From positions 273,727-337,726 of the forward strand of contig NZ_CP141215.1 in assembly GCF_035610345.1 (NCBI RefSeq): a stretch of 64,000 nt of DNA. The letters are read 5' to 3'. The position numbers were made by a program, and so were the translations under genes. Below are positions 56,441 to 64,000 of the stretch, piece after piece (position 1 is the first letter of the stretch; each line of letters opens with the position of its first letter). Under the pieces are notes generated by a model. It was not told where the DNA came from. It saw only the letters and a list, made by a program, of their open reading frames with translations, and did not search any database. Source of the stretch: Sinorhizobium meliloti. Its GTDB lineage: Bacteria; Pseudomonadota; Alphaproteobacteria; Rhizobiales; Rhizobiaceae.

Positions 56441-57883
56441 CTACTTGCAGATCGCGGCCTGCAGAAAGCTACGCATGGCATCGCCAAAGGGCGGGCGCAT
56501 CATGTATTCCGCTTCCACCATCTTGCTCTGGTGGTAGACCGCGCGGGGATACGAGAAGGTCAGAAAACCGAACTTGCCGTGATAGGCCCCCATGCCCGAA
56601 TGGCCGACGCCGCCGAAGGGCAGACCTTCCGCCGTGACATGGCTCATGCAGTCGTTGACCGTCACCCCGCCGGAGGTCGTATTGTCGAGGACGTGGGCCT
56701 CCTCTTCCTGATCGTGGCTGAAGTAATAGAGCGCGAGCGGGCGCGGCCTGGCATTGATGCGGTCGATTACGTCGGCGATATCGCGATAGGGAACGATCGG
56801 CAGCACGGGTCCGAAGATTTCCTCCTGCAGCACGCGCATCTCCTCCGTCGGGTCGAGGATCAGGGTCGGAGGAATGCGATGGGCGGATTGCTGGGAGAAA
56901 TTCTCAGCCGCCGGATTGATCTCGATGATGCGCGCGCCTTTGGTCTTTGCATCGCCGATCAGCCCCACGACGTGGGCATGATGGCGGGCGTTGACGATCG
57001 AGGTGTAGTCCGGGTTTTCCTTCAGCGCCGGATACATCGCGCCAACCGCCGCGACCGCGTGTTCGGCGAAGGCCTCTACGCTTTCCTCCGGCACATAGAC
57101 ATAATCCGGGGCAAGGCAGATCTGGCCGGCGTTCAGCGTCTTGACCGTCATGACGCGGCGCGCCGCATCTGCGAGATCGGCAGAACGGCCGATGACGACG
57201 GGCGACTTGCCGCCGAGTTCAAGCGTCAGCGGCGTCAGGTTCTCCGCCGCCGCCCGCATGACATGACGGGCGATCGCGGTCCCGCCGGTGAAGATCAGGT
57301 GGTCGAAGGCAAGGCTCGTGAAGGCCGTGCCCGTGGCCGGGCCGCCTTGAACGACGGCGATTTCCGTTTCGTCGAAGGCGCCGGCGACGAGCTCCGCCAT
57401 CAGCGCTGCCGAGGCCGGCGTGACCTCGGACGGCTTGATCATGGCGCGGTTGCCGGCCGCGAGAATGCCGGCGAGCGGCGCAAGGGCGAGCTGATAGGGG
57501 AAATTCCAGGGGCTGAGGATCCCGACGATCCCTTTCGGCCGATAGGCGACTTCGGCCACCGCATCCGGGAACAGTGCCTCGTGCTTTTCGGGCTTCAGCC
57601 ATTCGGTGGCATGGGCCTTGGCATATTTGAGCGAGCCGACGCAGGTGAAGACGTCGAGAAGCAGGCTCGCCTCGACGCTACGGCTGCCGAAATCCTGCGA
57701 AAGTGCCGCGGCAATCGCGTCCTTGTGGTCGACGAGAAGGGCGATGACGCGGTCGATGCGATCGATCCGGGTCTCGATGCTGGGTGGCCCTTCCTTGAGG
57801 AAGGATGCCCTCTGCCGCGCAAGCAGCGCCTTCATGGCATCGGGACCGGTATCGGCGGCGATGATCGGGGTGACGGTGTTCAT
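56441..57883 (-). CDS. Coniferyl-aldehyde dehydrogenase-type aldehyde dehydrogenase
   Basis: A 480-residue NAD(P)-dependent aldehyde dehydrogenase. It shows GIVGILSPWNFPYQLALAPL and AAGNRAMIKPSEVTPASAAL for the cofactor site, FTGGTAIARHVM, the catalytic Glu in LELGGKSPVVIG and the catalytic Cys in LNAGQICLAPDYVYVPEE, then EEIFGPVLPIVPYRD. The length and the C-terminal GMGAYHGKFGFLTFSYPRAV are those of coniferyl-aldehyde dehydrogenase (CalB-like), which oxidises coniferaldehyde to ferulate. It could also oxidise vanillin or 4-hydroxybenzaldehyde, since no other dehydrogenase is present. It is the last gene of a four-gene minus-strand operon and overlaps the preceding gene by one base. Confidence 0.85.
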   Translation of the reverse strand: MNTVTPIIAADTGPDAMKALLARQRASFLKEGPPSIETRIDRIDRVIALLVDHKDAIAAALSQDFGSRSVEASLLLDVFTCVGSLKYAKAHATEWLKPEKHEALFPDAVAEVAYRPKGIVGILSPWNFPYQLALAPLAGILAAGNRAMIKPSEVTPASAALMAELVAGAFDETEIAVVQGGPATGTAFTSLAFDHLIFTGGTAIARHVMRAAAENLTPLTLELGGKSPVVIGRSADLADAARRVMTVKTLNAGQICLAPDYVYVPEESVEAFAEHAVAAVGAMYPALKENPDYTSIVNARHHAHVVGLIGDAKTKGARIIEINPAAENFSQQSAHRIPPTLILDPTEEMRVLQEEIFGPVLPIVPYRDIADVIDRINARPRPLALYYFSHDQEEEAHVLDNTTSGGVTVNDCMSHVTAEGLPFGGVGHSGMGAYHGKFGFLTFSYPRAVYHQSKMVEAEYMMRPPFGDAMRSFLQAAICK

Positions 57884-59010
57884 TATTTCCTCCCCGGAAC
57901 GGTGTCAAACGCCGGCTGGAGCACGATCGGTTTCAGCACGATGCCTTTTTCCGAATCCTCCACCGCCTGGTTGATGTCGGCGAAATCGTAGAATGTGACG
58001 AGCCTGTCGAAGGGGAAGCGGCCCTGCCGGTTAAGGTCGATCAGCAGCGGGATCAGTACATCCGGATTGGAATCACCCTCGACGATGCCGCGCACGCGGC
58101 GTCCTCCCGACAGGATGTGGGTGAGATCCAGCGTCAGCGTGGCGCCGGCAGGCGAAGCGCCGACGATGCCGCAGGTGCCGCGTGGCGCCAGCACCCGCAC
58201 GCACTGGTCGATGACTGCCGGGACGCCGGAGGCATCGATCGAATAGTCGACACCGGCGCCGGTCAGCGTCATGATGGCGGCGACCGCATCCGTCGCCTTG
58301 CCGTTGAGGATATCCGTCGCGCCAAGCTCCGCCGCAAGCGCAAGGCGCGTCTCGTTGACATCGACGGCGACGATTCGTGACGCACCGACGACCCGCGCCG
58401 CCATTACCGCGGCAAGACCGACCGAGCCCATGCCGAAGACCGCCAGCACCTTGCCCGGTTCCACCTTGAGCGCGTTCATCACTGCGCCGGCGCCGGTCTG
58501 GATCCCGCATGCGAGCGGCCCGAGCAGCGCCAGATCGGCATCTTTGGGCACTTTCACGACATTGCGCTCATGGCAAAGCGCGTGGCTGGCGAAGGAGGAT
58601 TGGCCAAAAATATTGCCGTGAACCGGCACGCCTTCGCAGGAGAGCCCGCTCGAACCGTCGGCGCGCGAGCCGAAGAAATTGCGCGGGAAGAACTCGTGGC
58701 AATAGGTTTCCTCGTGGTCATGGCAACTCGGGCAATGGCCACAGGAGTTGAAGGTCATGACCACGTGATCGCCCGGCGCGACCTTGGCAACGCCCGGCCC
58801 GACACGCTCGACGATGCCGGCGCCTTCATGGCCGAGCACGACCGGCTGCGGCACCGGCAGATGCTGATCGCGCATGACGATATCGGTGTGGCAGACCCCG
58901 GTCGCCACGACGCGGATCAGGATTTCGCCCTCGCGCGGCTCCTCCAGATCGAGCCTTTCCAGCGAAAACGGCGTATGCGGCGCACGCGCGACCGCGGCAT
59001 GGATCTTCAT
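57883..59010 (-). CDS. Zinc-dependent aryl-alcohol dehydrogenase
   Basis: A 375-residue medium-chain dehydrogenase from ATG 59010, preceded by GGGAGGAGGAAAACA. The catalytic zinc site is in [27 protein letters not shown] and the later Cys in [13 protein letters not shown]. The structural zinc lobe is [20 protein letters not shown]. Rossmann motif [20 protein letters not shown] binds NAD(H). Close in pattern to benzyl-alcohol/aryl-alcohol dehydrogenases (XylB-like). In this operon it probably oxidises coniferyl or related cinnamyl alcohols to the aldehydes used by the neighbouring dehydrogenase. The longer open frame beyond 59010 enters the previous gene and is rejected. Confidence 0.9.
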   Translation of the reverse strand: MKIHAAVARAPHTPFSLERLDLEEPREGEILIRVVATGVCHTDIVMRDQHLPVPQPVVLGHEGAGIVERVGPGVAKVAPGDHVVMTFNSCGHCPSCHDHEETYCHEFFPRNFFGSRADGSSGLSCEGVPVHGNIFGQSSFASHALCHERNVVKVPKDADLALLGPLACGIQTGAGAVMNALKVEPGKVLAVFGMGSVGLAAVMAARVVGASRIVAVDVNETRLALAAELGATDILNGKATDAVAAIMTLTGAGVDYSIDASGVPAVIDQCVRVLAPRGTCGIVGASPAGATLTLDLTHILSGGRRVRGIVEGDSNPDVLIPLLIDLNRQGRFPFDRLVTFYDFADINQAVEDSEKGIVLKPIVLQPAFDTVPGRK

Positions 59011-59069
59011 TGTTTTCCTCCTCCCGATGATCAGCCCGCGAACGACCCGGCGAGCCGGGCCAGTTGCCT

Positions 59070-59894
59070 TTAGCGGGCGCGTTTGTAGGCGCCGAGACCC
59101 GGCTGATAGGTCTTGTCGTCGAGGAACTGCTTCAGCCCCTCGTCGCGTCCCTTGGTCTTGTCGAGAAACAGCATCTGTTCCAGCTTGGCGTAGATGTAAT
59201 CGTCGGCGAGGTCCCACGGCAGGTCGCGCACGCGCTTGTAGGTATCCTTGGCGGCCTTCAGAGTGACCGGGTTCTTTTCGAGCAGGCTGGCGCAGATCTT
59301 GCGGACCCGGGTTTCGAGGTCTGCAAGCGGGACGGCTTCATTGACGAGGCCCATTTCGGCCGCCTTGTGCCCACCGAAAAGTTCGCCGGTCATGATGTAA
59401 TAGAGAGCGTCGCGGTGGCGCATCACCTCGGCGACCGCGCGGGTGACGTTGCCGCCCGGCAGGATGCCCCAGTTGATTTCGGAGAGGCCGAAATTCGCCT
59501 CCTCGGCGGCGATGGCAAGATCGCAGGAAACCAGCGGCGTGAAGGCGCCGCCGAAGCACCAGCCGTTGACCATGGCGATCGTCGGCTTCTCGAAATACAT
59601 CAGCCGGCTCCACCAGCCGCCGGACTGGCGCCGCGCCTTCAGCGTCGCGTCGCGCGGCTTGCCGTCGTTGTCGCGGAAGTATTCCTTCAGATCCATGCCG
59701 GCCGACCAGGATTCGCCAGCACCGCGCAGAACGAGGACGCCGCAGCGGTCGTCCCCCTCGAGCTCGTCGAGCACTTCGAGCATCCGGGCATTCAGCGCCG
59801 GGTTCATCGCGTTGCGCTTTTCCGGGCGGTTGAGGGTCACGAAGGCGATGCCGTTGTCGAATTCGACCAGGACCGGCGATTTCATTTCAGTCAT
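59070..59894 (-). CDS. ech: Hydroxycinnamoyl-CoA hydratase-lyase (feruloyl-CoA hydratase/aldolase)
   Basis: A 274-residue crotonase-fold enzyme from MTEMKSPVLVEFDNGIAFVT at 59894. The oxyanion-hole segments RGAGESWSAGMDLKEYFRDN and MVNGWCFGGAFTPLVSCDLA, and the FGLSEINWGILPGGNVTRAV region with the catalytic Glu, are nearly the signature of the hydroxycinnamoyl-CoA hydratase-lyase subgroup, as is the C-terminal DDYIYAKLEQMLFLD. It hydrates feruloyl- or coumaroyl-CoA and cleaves the product to vanillin or 4-hydroxybenzaldehyde plus acetyl-CoA. It lies directly downstream of the CoA-ligase gene. The long frame upstream of 59894 is a shadow of that gene. Confidence 0.92.
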   Translation of the reverse strand: MTEMKSPVLVEFDNGIAFVTLNRPEKRNAMNPALNARMLEVLDELEGDDRCGVLVLRGAGESWSAGMDLKEYFRDNDGKPRDATLKARRQSGGWWSRLMYFEKPTIAMVNGWCFGGAFTPLVSCDLAIAAEEANFGLSEINWGILPGGNVTRAVAEVMRHRDALYYIMTGELFGGHKAAEMGLVNEAVPLADLETRVRKICASLLEKNPVTLKAAKDTYKRVRDLPWDLADDYIYAKLEQMLFLDKTKGRDEGLKQFLDDKTYQPGLGAYKRAR

Positions 59895-59934
59895 TGGGTC
59901 ACTCCATAGGTTTCGGGTGAAAGGCCGGGCCGTT

Positions 59935-61488
59935 TCACAAAGCTTGTCGTTGAAGGGTTTCGTCGGAATGGAACTGGCGCAGAACATGTTTCTGTACTTT
60001 TCCGGAGGCGGTGCGGGGAACGGCTTCGACAAAGAGGATGCGAGCCGGGCGCTTGAAGGCGGCGAGCCGTGCCACGCAATGGCCGGCGATCTCGTCGCCC
60101 GTTGCGGTCGCGCCGGGCCGCAGCACGATATAGGCGACGCCGCATTCGCCCCAGCGGCTGTCGGGAACGCCGACCACCGCGGCATCAAGCACGTCCGGAT
60201 GGGTTGCGAGCGCCGCTTCGACCTCGGCGGGGTAAACATTCTCGCCGCCGCTGATATACATGTCCTTCAGCCGGTCGACGACGCGGTAGAAGCCGTTTGT
60301 CTCGCGTCGGCCGAGATCGCCGGTGCGGTACCAGCCGTCGGCAAAGGCGGCAGCGGTTTCCCGCGGCTTGTTCCAGTATCCGGGCGTCACCGCCGGCCCG
60401 CGCAGCCAGAGCTCGCCGATCTCGCCTTCTTTGACCTCGCGGCCCTCCTCGTCGACGATGCGAATGTCGAGCAACGGCGCCGGAAGACCGACGCTGCCGG
60501 GATTGTCCTTAACCGCGCGCCGGTCGATCGGCACATGCAGCACCGTTCCCGCCTCGCTCATGCCGTAACCGTTGACCAGCGCAACGCCGTCGGCGAGATA
60601 GCTTTCGATCAACGCCTGGGTCAGCGGCGCGCCGCCGACGAACAGCGCGTGAAGGCCGGCCAGAGCGGCGGCGCCATAGGCGGGATCGTTGCGCAGCGCG
60701 AGGGCGATCTGCGGCACGGCGAAATAATGGGTAATGGCAAGCTGCGGATCGGCAAGTGCCGCGAGCGTTCTCGCCGGCACGAAGCGGTCGGAGATGACGA
60801 GCGTGCCGCCCAGCATCAACGTGGTGCGCGCAACCGCGATCAGCCCGATCGTGTGGAAGAACGGCAGGTCGCACAGGGCAACGGAACCGGGGCCGATCTC
60901 TCCGACGAAGGAAAAATTGACGGCGGCGAAAAAGGCGTTGCGACGGGTGATGATGACGCCCTTCGGCTGTCCCGTCGTGCCCGACGTGTAGAGAAGGACG
61001 CAGGCCGCGTCGGCGTCAACCGGCACCGGTCCGGCCGGGGCACCTGCCTCGATCCGTGCGGCGAGGCCGTCCGGACCGTCAGCGGTCGATAGCGTCGTCA
61101 TCTGCGGAACGGCACTCGCGATGCTGGCCACGGTTGCCGCAAATTCCTCGTCGTGAACCAGGAGCGCGGGCGCGCAATCGGCAAGGATCGGCCGAAGTTC
61201 GGCGGCGTTGAAGCGCCAGTTGAGTGGCACGTACACGGCGCCGGCGCGCTGGCAGGCAAAGGCAAGCACGATCGAATCGATGGAGTTGCGCGCCAGCATG
61301 GCGACACGCGCGCCGTCCCGCCGCGGCCCGAGCAACTCCTTCAAGAAGCCTGCGCAGCGGGAGATACGGGCATCGAGCCCGGCATAGGTAAGCTGCCTGC
61401 CGGTGGCGATCTCGAACAGGGCCGGACGATCCGGTGCGACGCGGGCGCGGTAAAGGATCGGATCGTCCTTCGCCAGTCCGCATTCCAC
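59935..61488 (-). CDS. fcs: Feruloyl-CoA synthetase-like acyl-CoA ligase
   Basis: An AMP-forming ligase of about 517 residues. Visible motifs are the P-loop ACVLLYTSGTTGQPKGVIIT (A3), VNGYGMSEAGTVLH (A5), GWYRTGDLGRRE with the core Asp (A7), YRVVDRLKDMYISGGENVYP (A8) and the catalytic Lys in PRTASGKVQKHVL (A10). It activates ferulate, coumarate or related acids to CoA thioesters, the first step of the pathway. No in-frame ATG lies at the expected N-terminus; GTG 61488 (reading ECGLAKDDPILYRARVAPDR) is the best start. GGAGGAG lies upstream, near 61529, so a start slightly further upstream with a non-ATG codon is possible. First gene of the operon, divergent from marR. Confidence 0.9.
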   Translation of the reverse strand: MECGLAKDDPILYRARVAPDRPALFEIATGRQLTYAGLDARISRCAGFLKELLGPRRDGARVAMLARNSIDSIVLAFACQRAGAVYVPLNWRFNAAELRPILADCAPALLVHDEEFAATVASIASAVPQMTTLSTADGPDGLAARIEAGAPAGPVPVDADAACVLLYTSGTTGQPKGVIITRRNAFFAAVNFSFVGEIGPGSVALCDLPFFHTIGLIAVARTTLMLGGTLVISDRFVPARTLAALADPQLAITHYFAVPQIALALRNDPAYGAAALAGLHALFVGGAPLTQALIESYLADGVALVNGYGMSEAGTVLHVPIDRRAVKDNPGSVGLPAPLLDIRIVDEEGREVKEGEIGELWLRGPAVTPGYWNKPRETAAAFADGWYRTGDLGRRETNGFYRVVDRLKDMYISGGENVYPAEVEAALATHPDVLDAAVVGVPDSRWGECGVAYIVLRPGATATGDEIAGHCVARLAAFKRPARILFVEAVPRTASGKVQKHVLRQFHSDETLQRQAL

Positions 61489-61563
61489 CGGCGAAGCCGT
61501 CCCGGAAAAGGATTGTGCTATTTTCTCCTCCCATGCCCGCCCTCCGCGACAGGCATTAAATTT

Positions 61564-61578
61564 GTATGTAACGCATAC
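61564..61578. promoter_or_regulatory. Putative MarR operator in the divergent promoter region
   Basis: GTATG-TAACG-CATAC (61564-61578) is a perfect 5-bp inverted repeat with AT-rich flanks (AAATTT left, TAATATTTT right), between the ligase gene and marR. This is the place and form expected for a MarR-family repressor controlling the hydroxycinnamate operon and itself. Binding is inferred. Confidence 0.65.
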
Positions 61579-61726
61579 TAATATTTTTTGGACGGAATGC
61601 AAGGGTTTGCTGGAGGCAAACCGATTGTTCGAGTGGCCGAGGGGAAATATTGCCGGTCGCCACATACGGATATTGACCAACCGGCTGATTTTGATGGTTA
61701 TGAGGCTTGGCGAGGCGAGAACAACG

Positions 61727-62212
61727 ATGGGCACAAAACCACACCAAAACGATGTCGAGAGCGAGGACGCTCCCGCAACGCCGGGGCTCGACCTCGGCCG
61801 GCTTGGCGATCTCTTGGGGTTTCATCTGCGCATGGCGCATGTCGCGGTCTATCGCGATTTTGCCGAAACCATGGCGGAACTCGCCCTCACGCAGAAGCAA
61901 CTCGCGGTGATGGAGTTGCTCGAGGGCAATCCCGGCTCATCACAAATCGGTCTGGCCCACACGCTTGGTACCGACCGGGCAACGATGATGGCCCTGGTCA
62001 ATCGACTGGCATCCCGCAACCTGATCGAGCGCCAGCCCTCCGCGGCAGACCGCCGGCGCCAGGAACTTCATCTGACGAAGGCAGGAACCGCGATCCTCGC
62101 GCAGGCGCGCAAGCTTATCGACAAACATGAACAGCGTTTCATCACCCTTTTTGCGCGCGACGAAATGGACGCGCTGTTGCTGGCATTGAAACGTATATAT
62201 ATGGGGAATTGA
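61727..62212 (+). CDS. MarR-family transcriptional regulator
   Basis: A 161-residue winged-helix protein from MGTKPHQNDVESEDAPATPG at 61727 (GAGGCGAG precedes it; ATGs at 61694 and 61700 are also in frame). Core: LALTQKQLAVMELLEGNPGS, GLAHTLGTDRATMMALVNRL as recognition helix and the wing SRNLIERQPSAADRRRQELH, then a C-terminal dimerisation helix. MarR proteins divergent from hydroxycinnamate genes (HcaR, CouR) repress until hydroxycinnamoyl-CoA binds. The same is inferred here. Intact and normal length. Confidence 0.9.
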   Translation: MGTKPHQNDVESEDAPATPGLDLGRLGDLLGFHLRMAHVAVYRDFAETMAELALTQKQLAVMELLEGNPGSSQIGLAHTLGTDRATMMALVNRLASRNLIERQPSAADRRRQELHLTKAGTAILAQARKLIDKHEQRFITLFARDEMDALLLALKRIYMGN

Positions 62213-62275
62213 AACCTGCATGGCGTTGGTGCATGGATCGGGACTTGAGCGGATCTGGATCTGTGATGGGGCTAT

Positions 62276-63028
62276 CTATGTGGTCGGTCCATTGCGGCGG
62301 ATGGATTTAGGGCGTGCGCATGCAAGCATACGATTGAGGGCGGCGCAGCCGATGGCCACTTCTGTCTGCTGAGCGTGGAATGACGATGACGGCAGCCGCA
62401 CTGTGGTCGCGGACCGCGTCGTTGGTGGGCTTCCCGTCATAGGCGCCGTCGGCTGTGAACTGCCCGATCGGACCATCGATCTGGTTGAGCAACGGCTCCA
62501 CCTGCGATGCGTCGCCCGCGTCCTGGTCGGTCGTCGTATGTGCAATGATCTCGCTGCTATCGGCATCCGGTGCCACATGCAGCTTTCACCAACCACGGCG
62601 GGATCTGGCGCCATGCTTCTCCTCCAACCATTGGCCCGCGCCGTAGACCCTGCAGTCCAGTGCTGTCGACAAGAATATGCACCGGCCCGTCCGGTCGGCC
62701 CTGGAGGGCATGCGCCTTGTTGGGCGATTGCCATGTTTCGCGCCCGACGGCTCAGGGTGGTATGATCGGGGACAGCGAGCGCCAAGCCCATCAAGGGCAG
62801 CACCGATCCTAATAATCCTTCGACCTGACGCAGCCGCAAGCCGAACACGAGGCCCAGCGTCAAGGCGATCTCGATGGCTAAATCGGAATAACGAGGCTGG
62901 CCACCACGCGTCGTTCGGCGTGGAGCAAGCCACATGGCAAGCGCCTCCGGTGTCAGCCACAAGGTCAAGCTGCCACGTCGCCGTAACCCCGCCTCATATT
63001 CCGGCCAGTTCGTCACCTTGAATTTCAT
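62276..63028 (-). pseudogene. IS5-family transposase with frameshifts
   Basis: From MKFKVTNWPEYEAGLRRRGS the N-terminal part (LWLTPEALAMWLAP, GLVFGLRLRQVEGLLGSVLP, VPDHTTLSRRARNMAI) is IS5-like. After about residue 105 the family sequence (VHILVDSTGLQ..., GAYDGKPTNDAV) moves to other frames at least twice. A single 250-codon frame stays open by chance. Not functional unless the shifts are errors. Confidence 0.82.
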
Positions 63029-63184
63029 CCTGCCGATGCGATGCGGCGGGCGGCGTTATGTATGAAAGGCATCAAGGTCACAGATCGGTTATTGAGGTTG
63101 CCGATCGCCTACACCACGACCGCTAAACGATCCATGCACCAACGCGTTGTGGTGGCGGTATTTGCCATTTTCTTGTTCCCCTTT

Positions 63185-64000
63185 TTACCGCTGGCTTCTG
63201 TCGAGCAGGCGTTCCATGAAGCCTGAATAGCGCGACATGCCGAAGCAGAAAAGCCAAAAGACGAAGCCCGCGAAGATCAGGCCGGTCAGCGGCGTGACGG
63301 CGCTTGCCCAGTTGGTGTCGCTGAAGTTCAGGCGGACGATGCCGAGCAGGTCGAACATGCCGATAATCGATACGAGCGATGTGTCTTTGAAGAGGCCTAT
63401 GAACGTATTGACGATGCCGGGGATAACCAGCTTGAGTGCCTGCGGCAGGACGATGAAGCCCATTTTCTGCCAATAGCTGAGGCCCAGTGATATCGGCGCC
63501 TTCATACTGGCCTTTCGGGATGGCCCTGCAAGCCACCGCGCACCACTTCCGCCATATAGGCGGAGGCGAAGAGCGACACGCCTATCAGGGCCCGCAGGAA
63601 CTTGTCGAAGGTGACGCCCTGCGGCAGGAAAAGCGGCAGCATCACGCTTGCCATGAAAAGCACGGTGATCAGCGGAACGCCGCGATGACCTCGATGAAGG
63701 CCGTGCAGAGCATTTTTATGACCGGCATGTTCGACCGGCGTCCGGAGCGCCAGCAGAATGCCGAGCGGCAGCGAAACGGCTATTCCGACGAAGACAGTAC
63801 CAGGGTGACCATCAGGCCGCCCCAGAGCGGCGTTTCGACATAGGTAAGGCCGAACCAGCCGCCGGGGAGCAGGATCGCCGCGAGGACGGGCAGGGCGCCC
63901 AGCAGTAGAAGCGCGTTCAGTCCCTTGTATGGGATCCTGGGTATCAGCATAGGCACGAGGAGCAGGACGAAAAGAATTGCCGACCAGCGCAGGACGCCAG
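63185..64000 (-). pseudogene. aapM: General L-amino acid ABC transporter permease (AapM-like), frameshifted
   Basis: The minus-strand frame at 63505-63185 reads [40 protein letters not shown] and [20 protein letters not shown], then [12 protein letters not shown], the C-terminal end of AapM. Upstream, in other frames, [18 protein letters not shown] and [20 protein letters not shown] with [15 protein letters not shown] continue the same protein to the window edge. At least three frame changes occur between 63500 and 63800. The rest of the gene lies outside the window. A shift-free version may exist on the chromosome. Confidence 0.85.

Noticed and set aside
56531..57991. Plus-strand frame of 486 codons opposite the aldehyde dehydrogenase
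   Set aside because: Antisense shadow of a well-supported gene, rich in Arg, Gly and Asp with no domain.
59443..61092. Plus-strand frame of 549 codons opposite the ligase and hydratase-lyase genes
   Set aside because: Crosses two genes on the other strand and shows no family features.

Overview
The window looks like accessory DNA of an alphaproteobacterial nitrogen-fixing rhizobium of the Sinorhizobium/Ensifer/Rhizobium group, probably a symbiotic megaplasmid or symbiosis-island-like region. This rests on recognisable rhizobial families (an orphan CYP112 cytochrome P450 of the gibberellin pathway, a groESL operon with a CIRCE operator, a RepA of the repABC type, an AapM fragment, rhizobial ParB and GltB fragments) and on the very high load of IS66, IS110/IS1111, IS3, IS91, IS256, IS1182, IS21, IS630, IS5 and tyrosine-recombinase elements, most of them broken. 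No rRNA, tRNA, CRISPR array or convincing nod box was seen.

Layout. 1-1.7 kb: IS remnants. 1.7-8.65 kb: a minus-strand operon for a dipeptide/oligopeptide ABC importer (Tat-exported binding protein, two permeases, two ATPases) ending in a CapA-family metallophosphatase-like protein. 9.6-13.8 kb: a RIT element (three overlapping tyrosine recombinase genes between 43-bp inverted repeats) sitting in IS66 tnpB sequence. 15.1-21.6 kb: the most interesting block, an EctB-like aminotransferase, a 2OG-Fe(II) oxygenase, an ATP-grasp ligase, a methyltransferase-like protein (frameshifted) and a MATE exporter, all on the plus strand; a second ATP-grasp paralogue lies at 25.4 kb behind two IS110-type elements. 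26.7-31.3 kb: gltB remnant and nested IS66/serine recombinase/integrase debris, including an IS66 outline with an 8-bp target duplication. 31.4-38.3 kb: a solo LuxR regulator, CYP112, groESL and a thioredoxin-like protein. 38.4-41.6 kb: an integrase element with about 165-bp inverted repeats inside IS66 tnpB, then a parB remnant. 42-47.5 kb: GntR regulator, an orphan RepA-like protein with a ruined P-loop, a toxin-antitoxin pair and a cation/proton antiporter. 47.5-56.2 kb: a graveyard of gene fragments (gabD, ligD, parB, a binding protein, a serine hydrolase) and IS elements, including complete IS1182 and istB genes. 56.4-62.2 kb: an intact hydroxycinnamate/coniferyl catabolic operon with a divergent MarR regulator. 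62.3-64 kb: a broken IS5 and an aapM pseudogene running off the end.

How the genes may work together. The 15-21.6 kb block has the parts for making, tailoring, ligating and exporting a small amino-acid-derived compound: a diaminobutyrate-type aminotransferase, a hydroxylase, one or two amino-acid ligases, a methyltransferase-like protein and an exporter. The nearby peptide importer with CapA could be independent or could handle a related peptide. The 56-62 kb operon would convert coniferyl alcohol/aldehyde and ferulate or coumarate to aromatic aldehydes plus acetyl-CoA. Product assignments come from recognising motifs by eye; no database search was possible.
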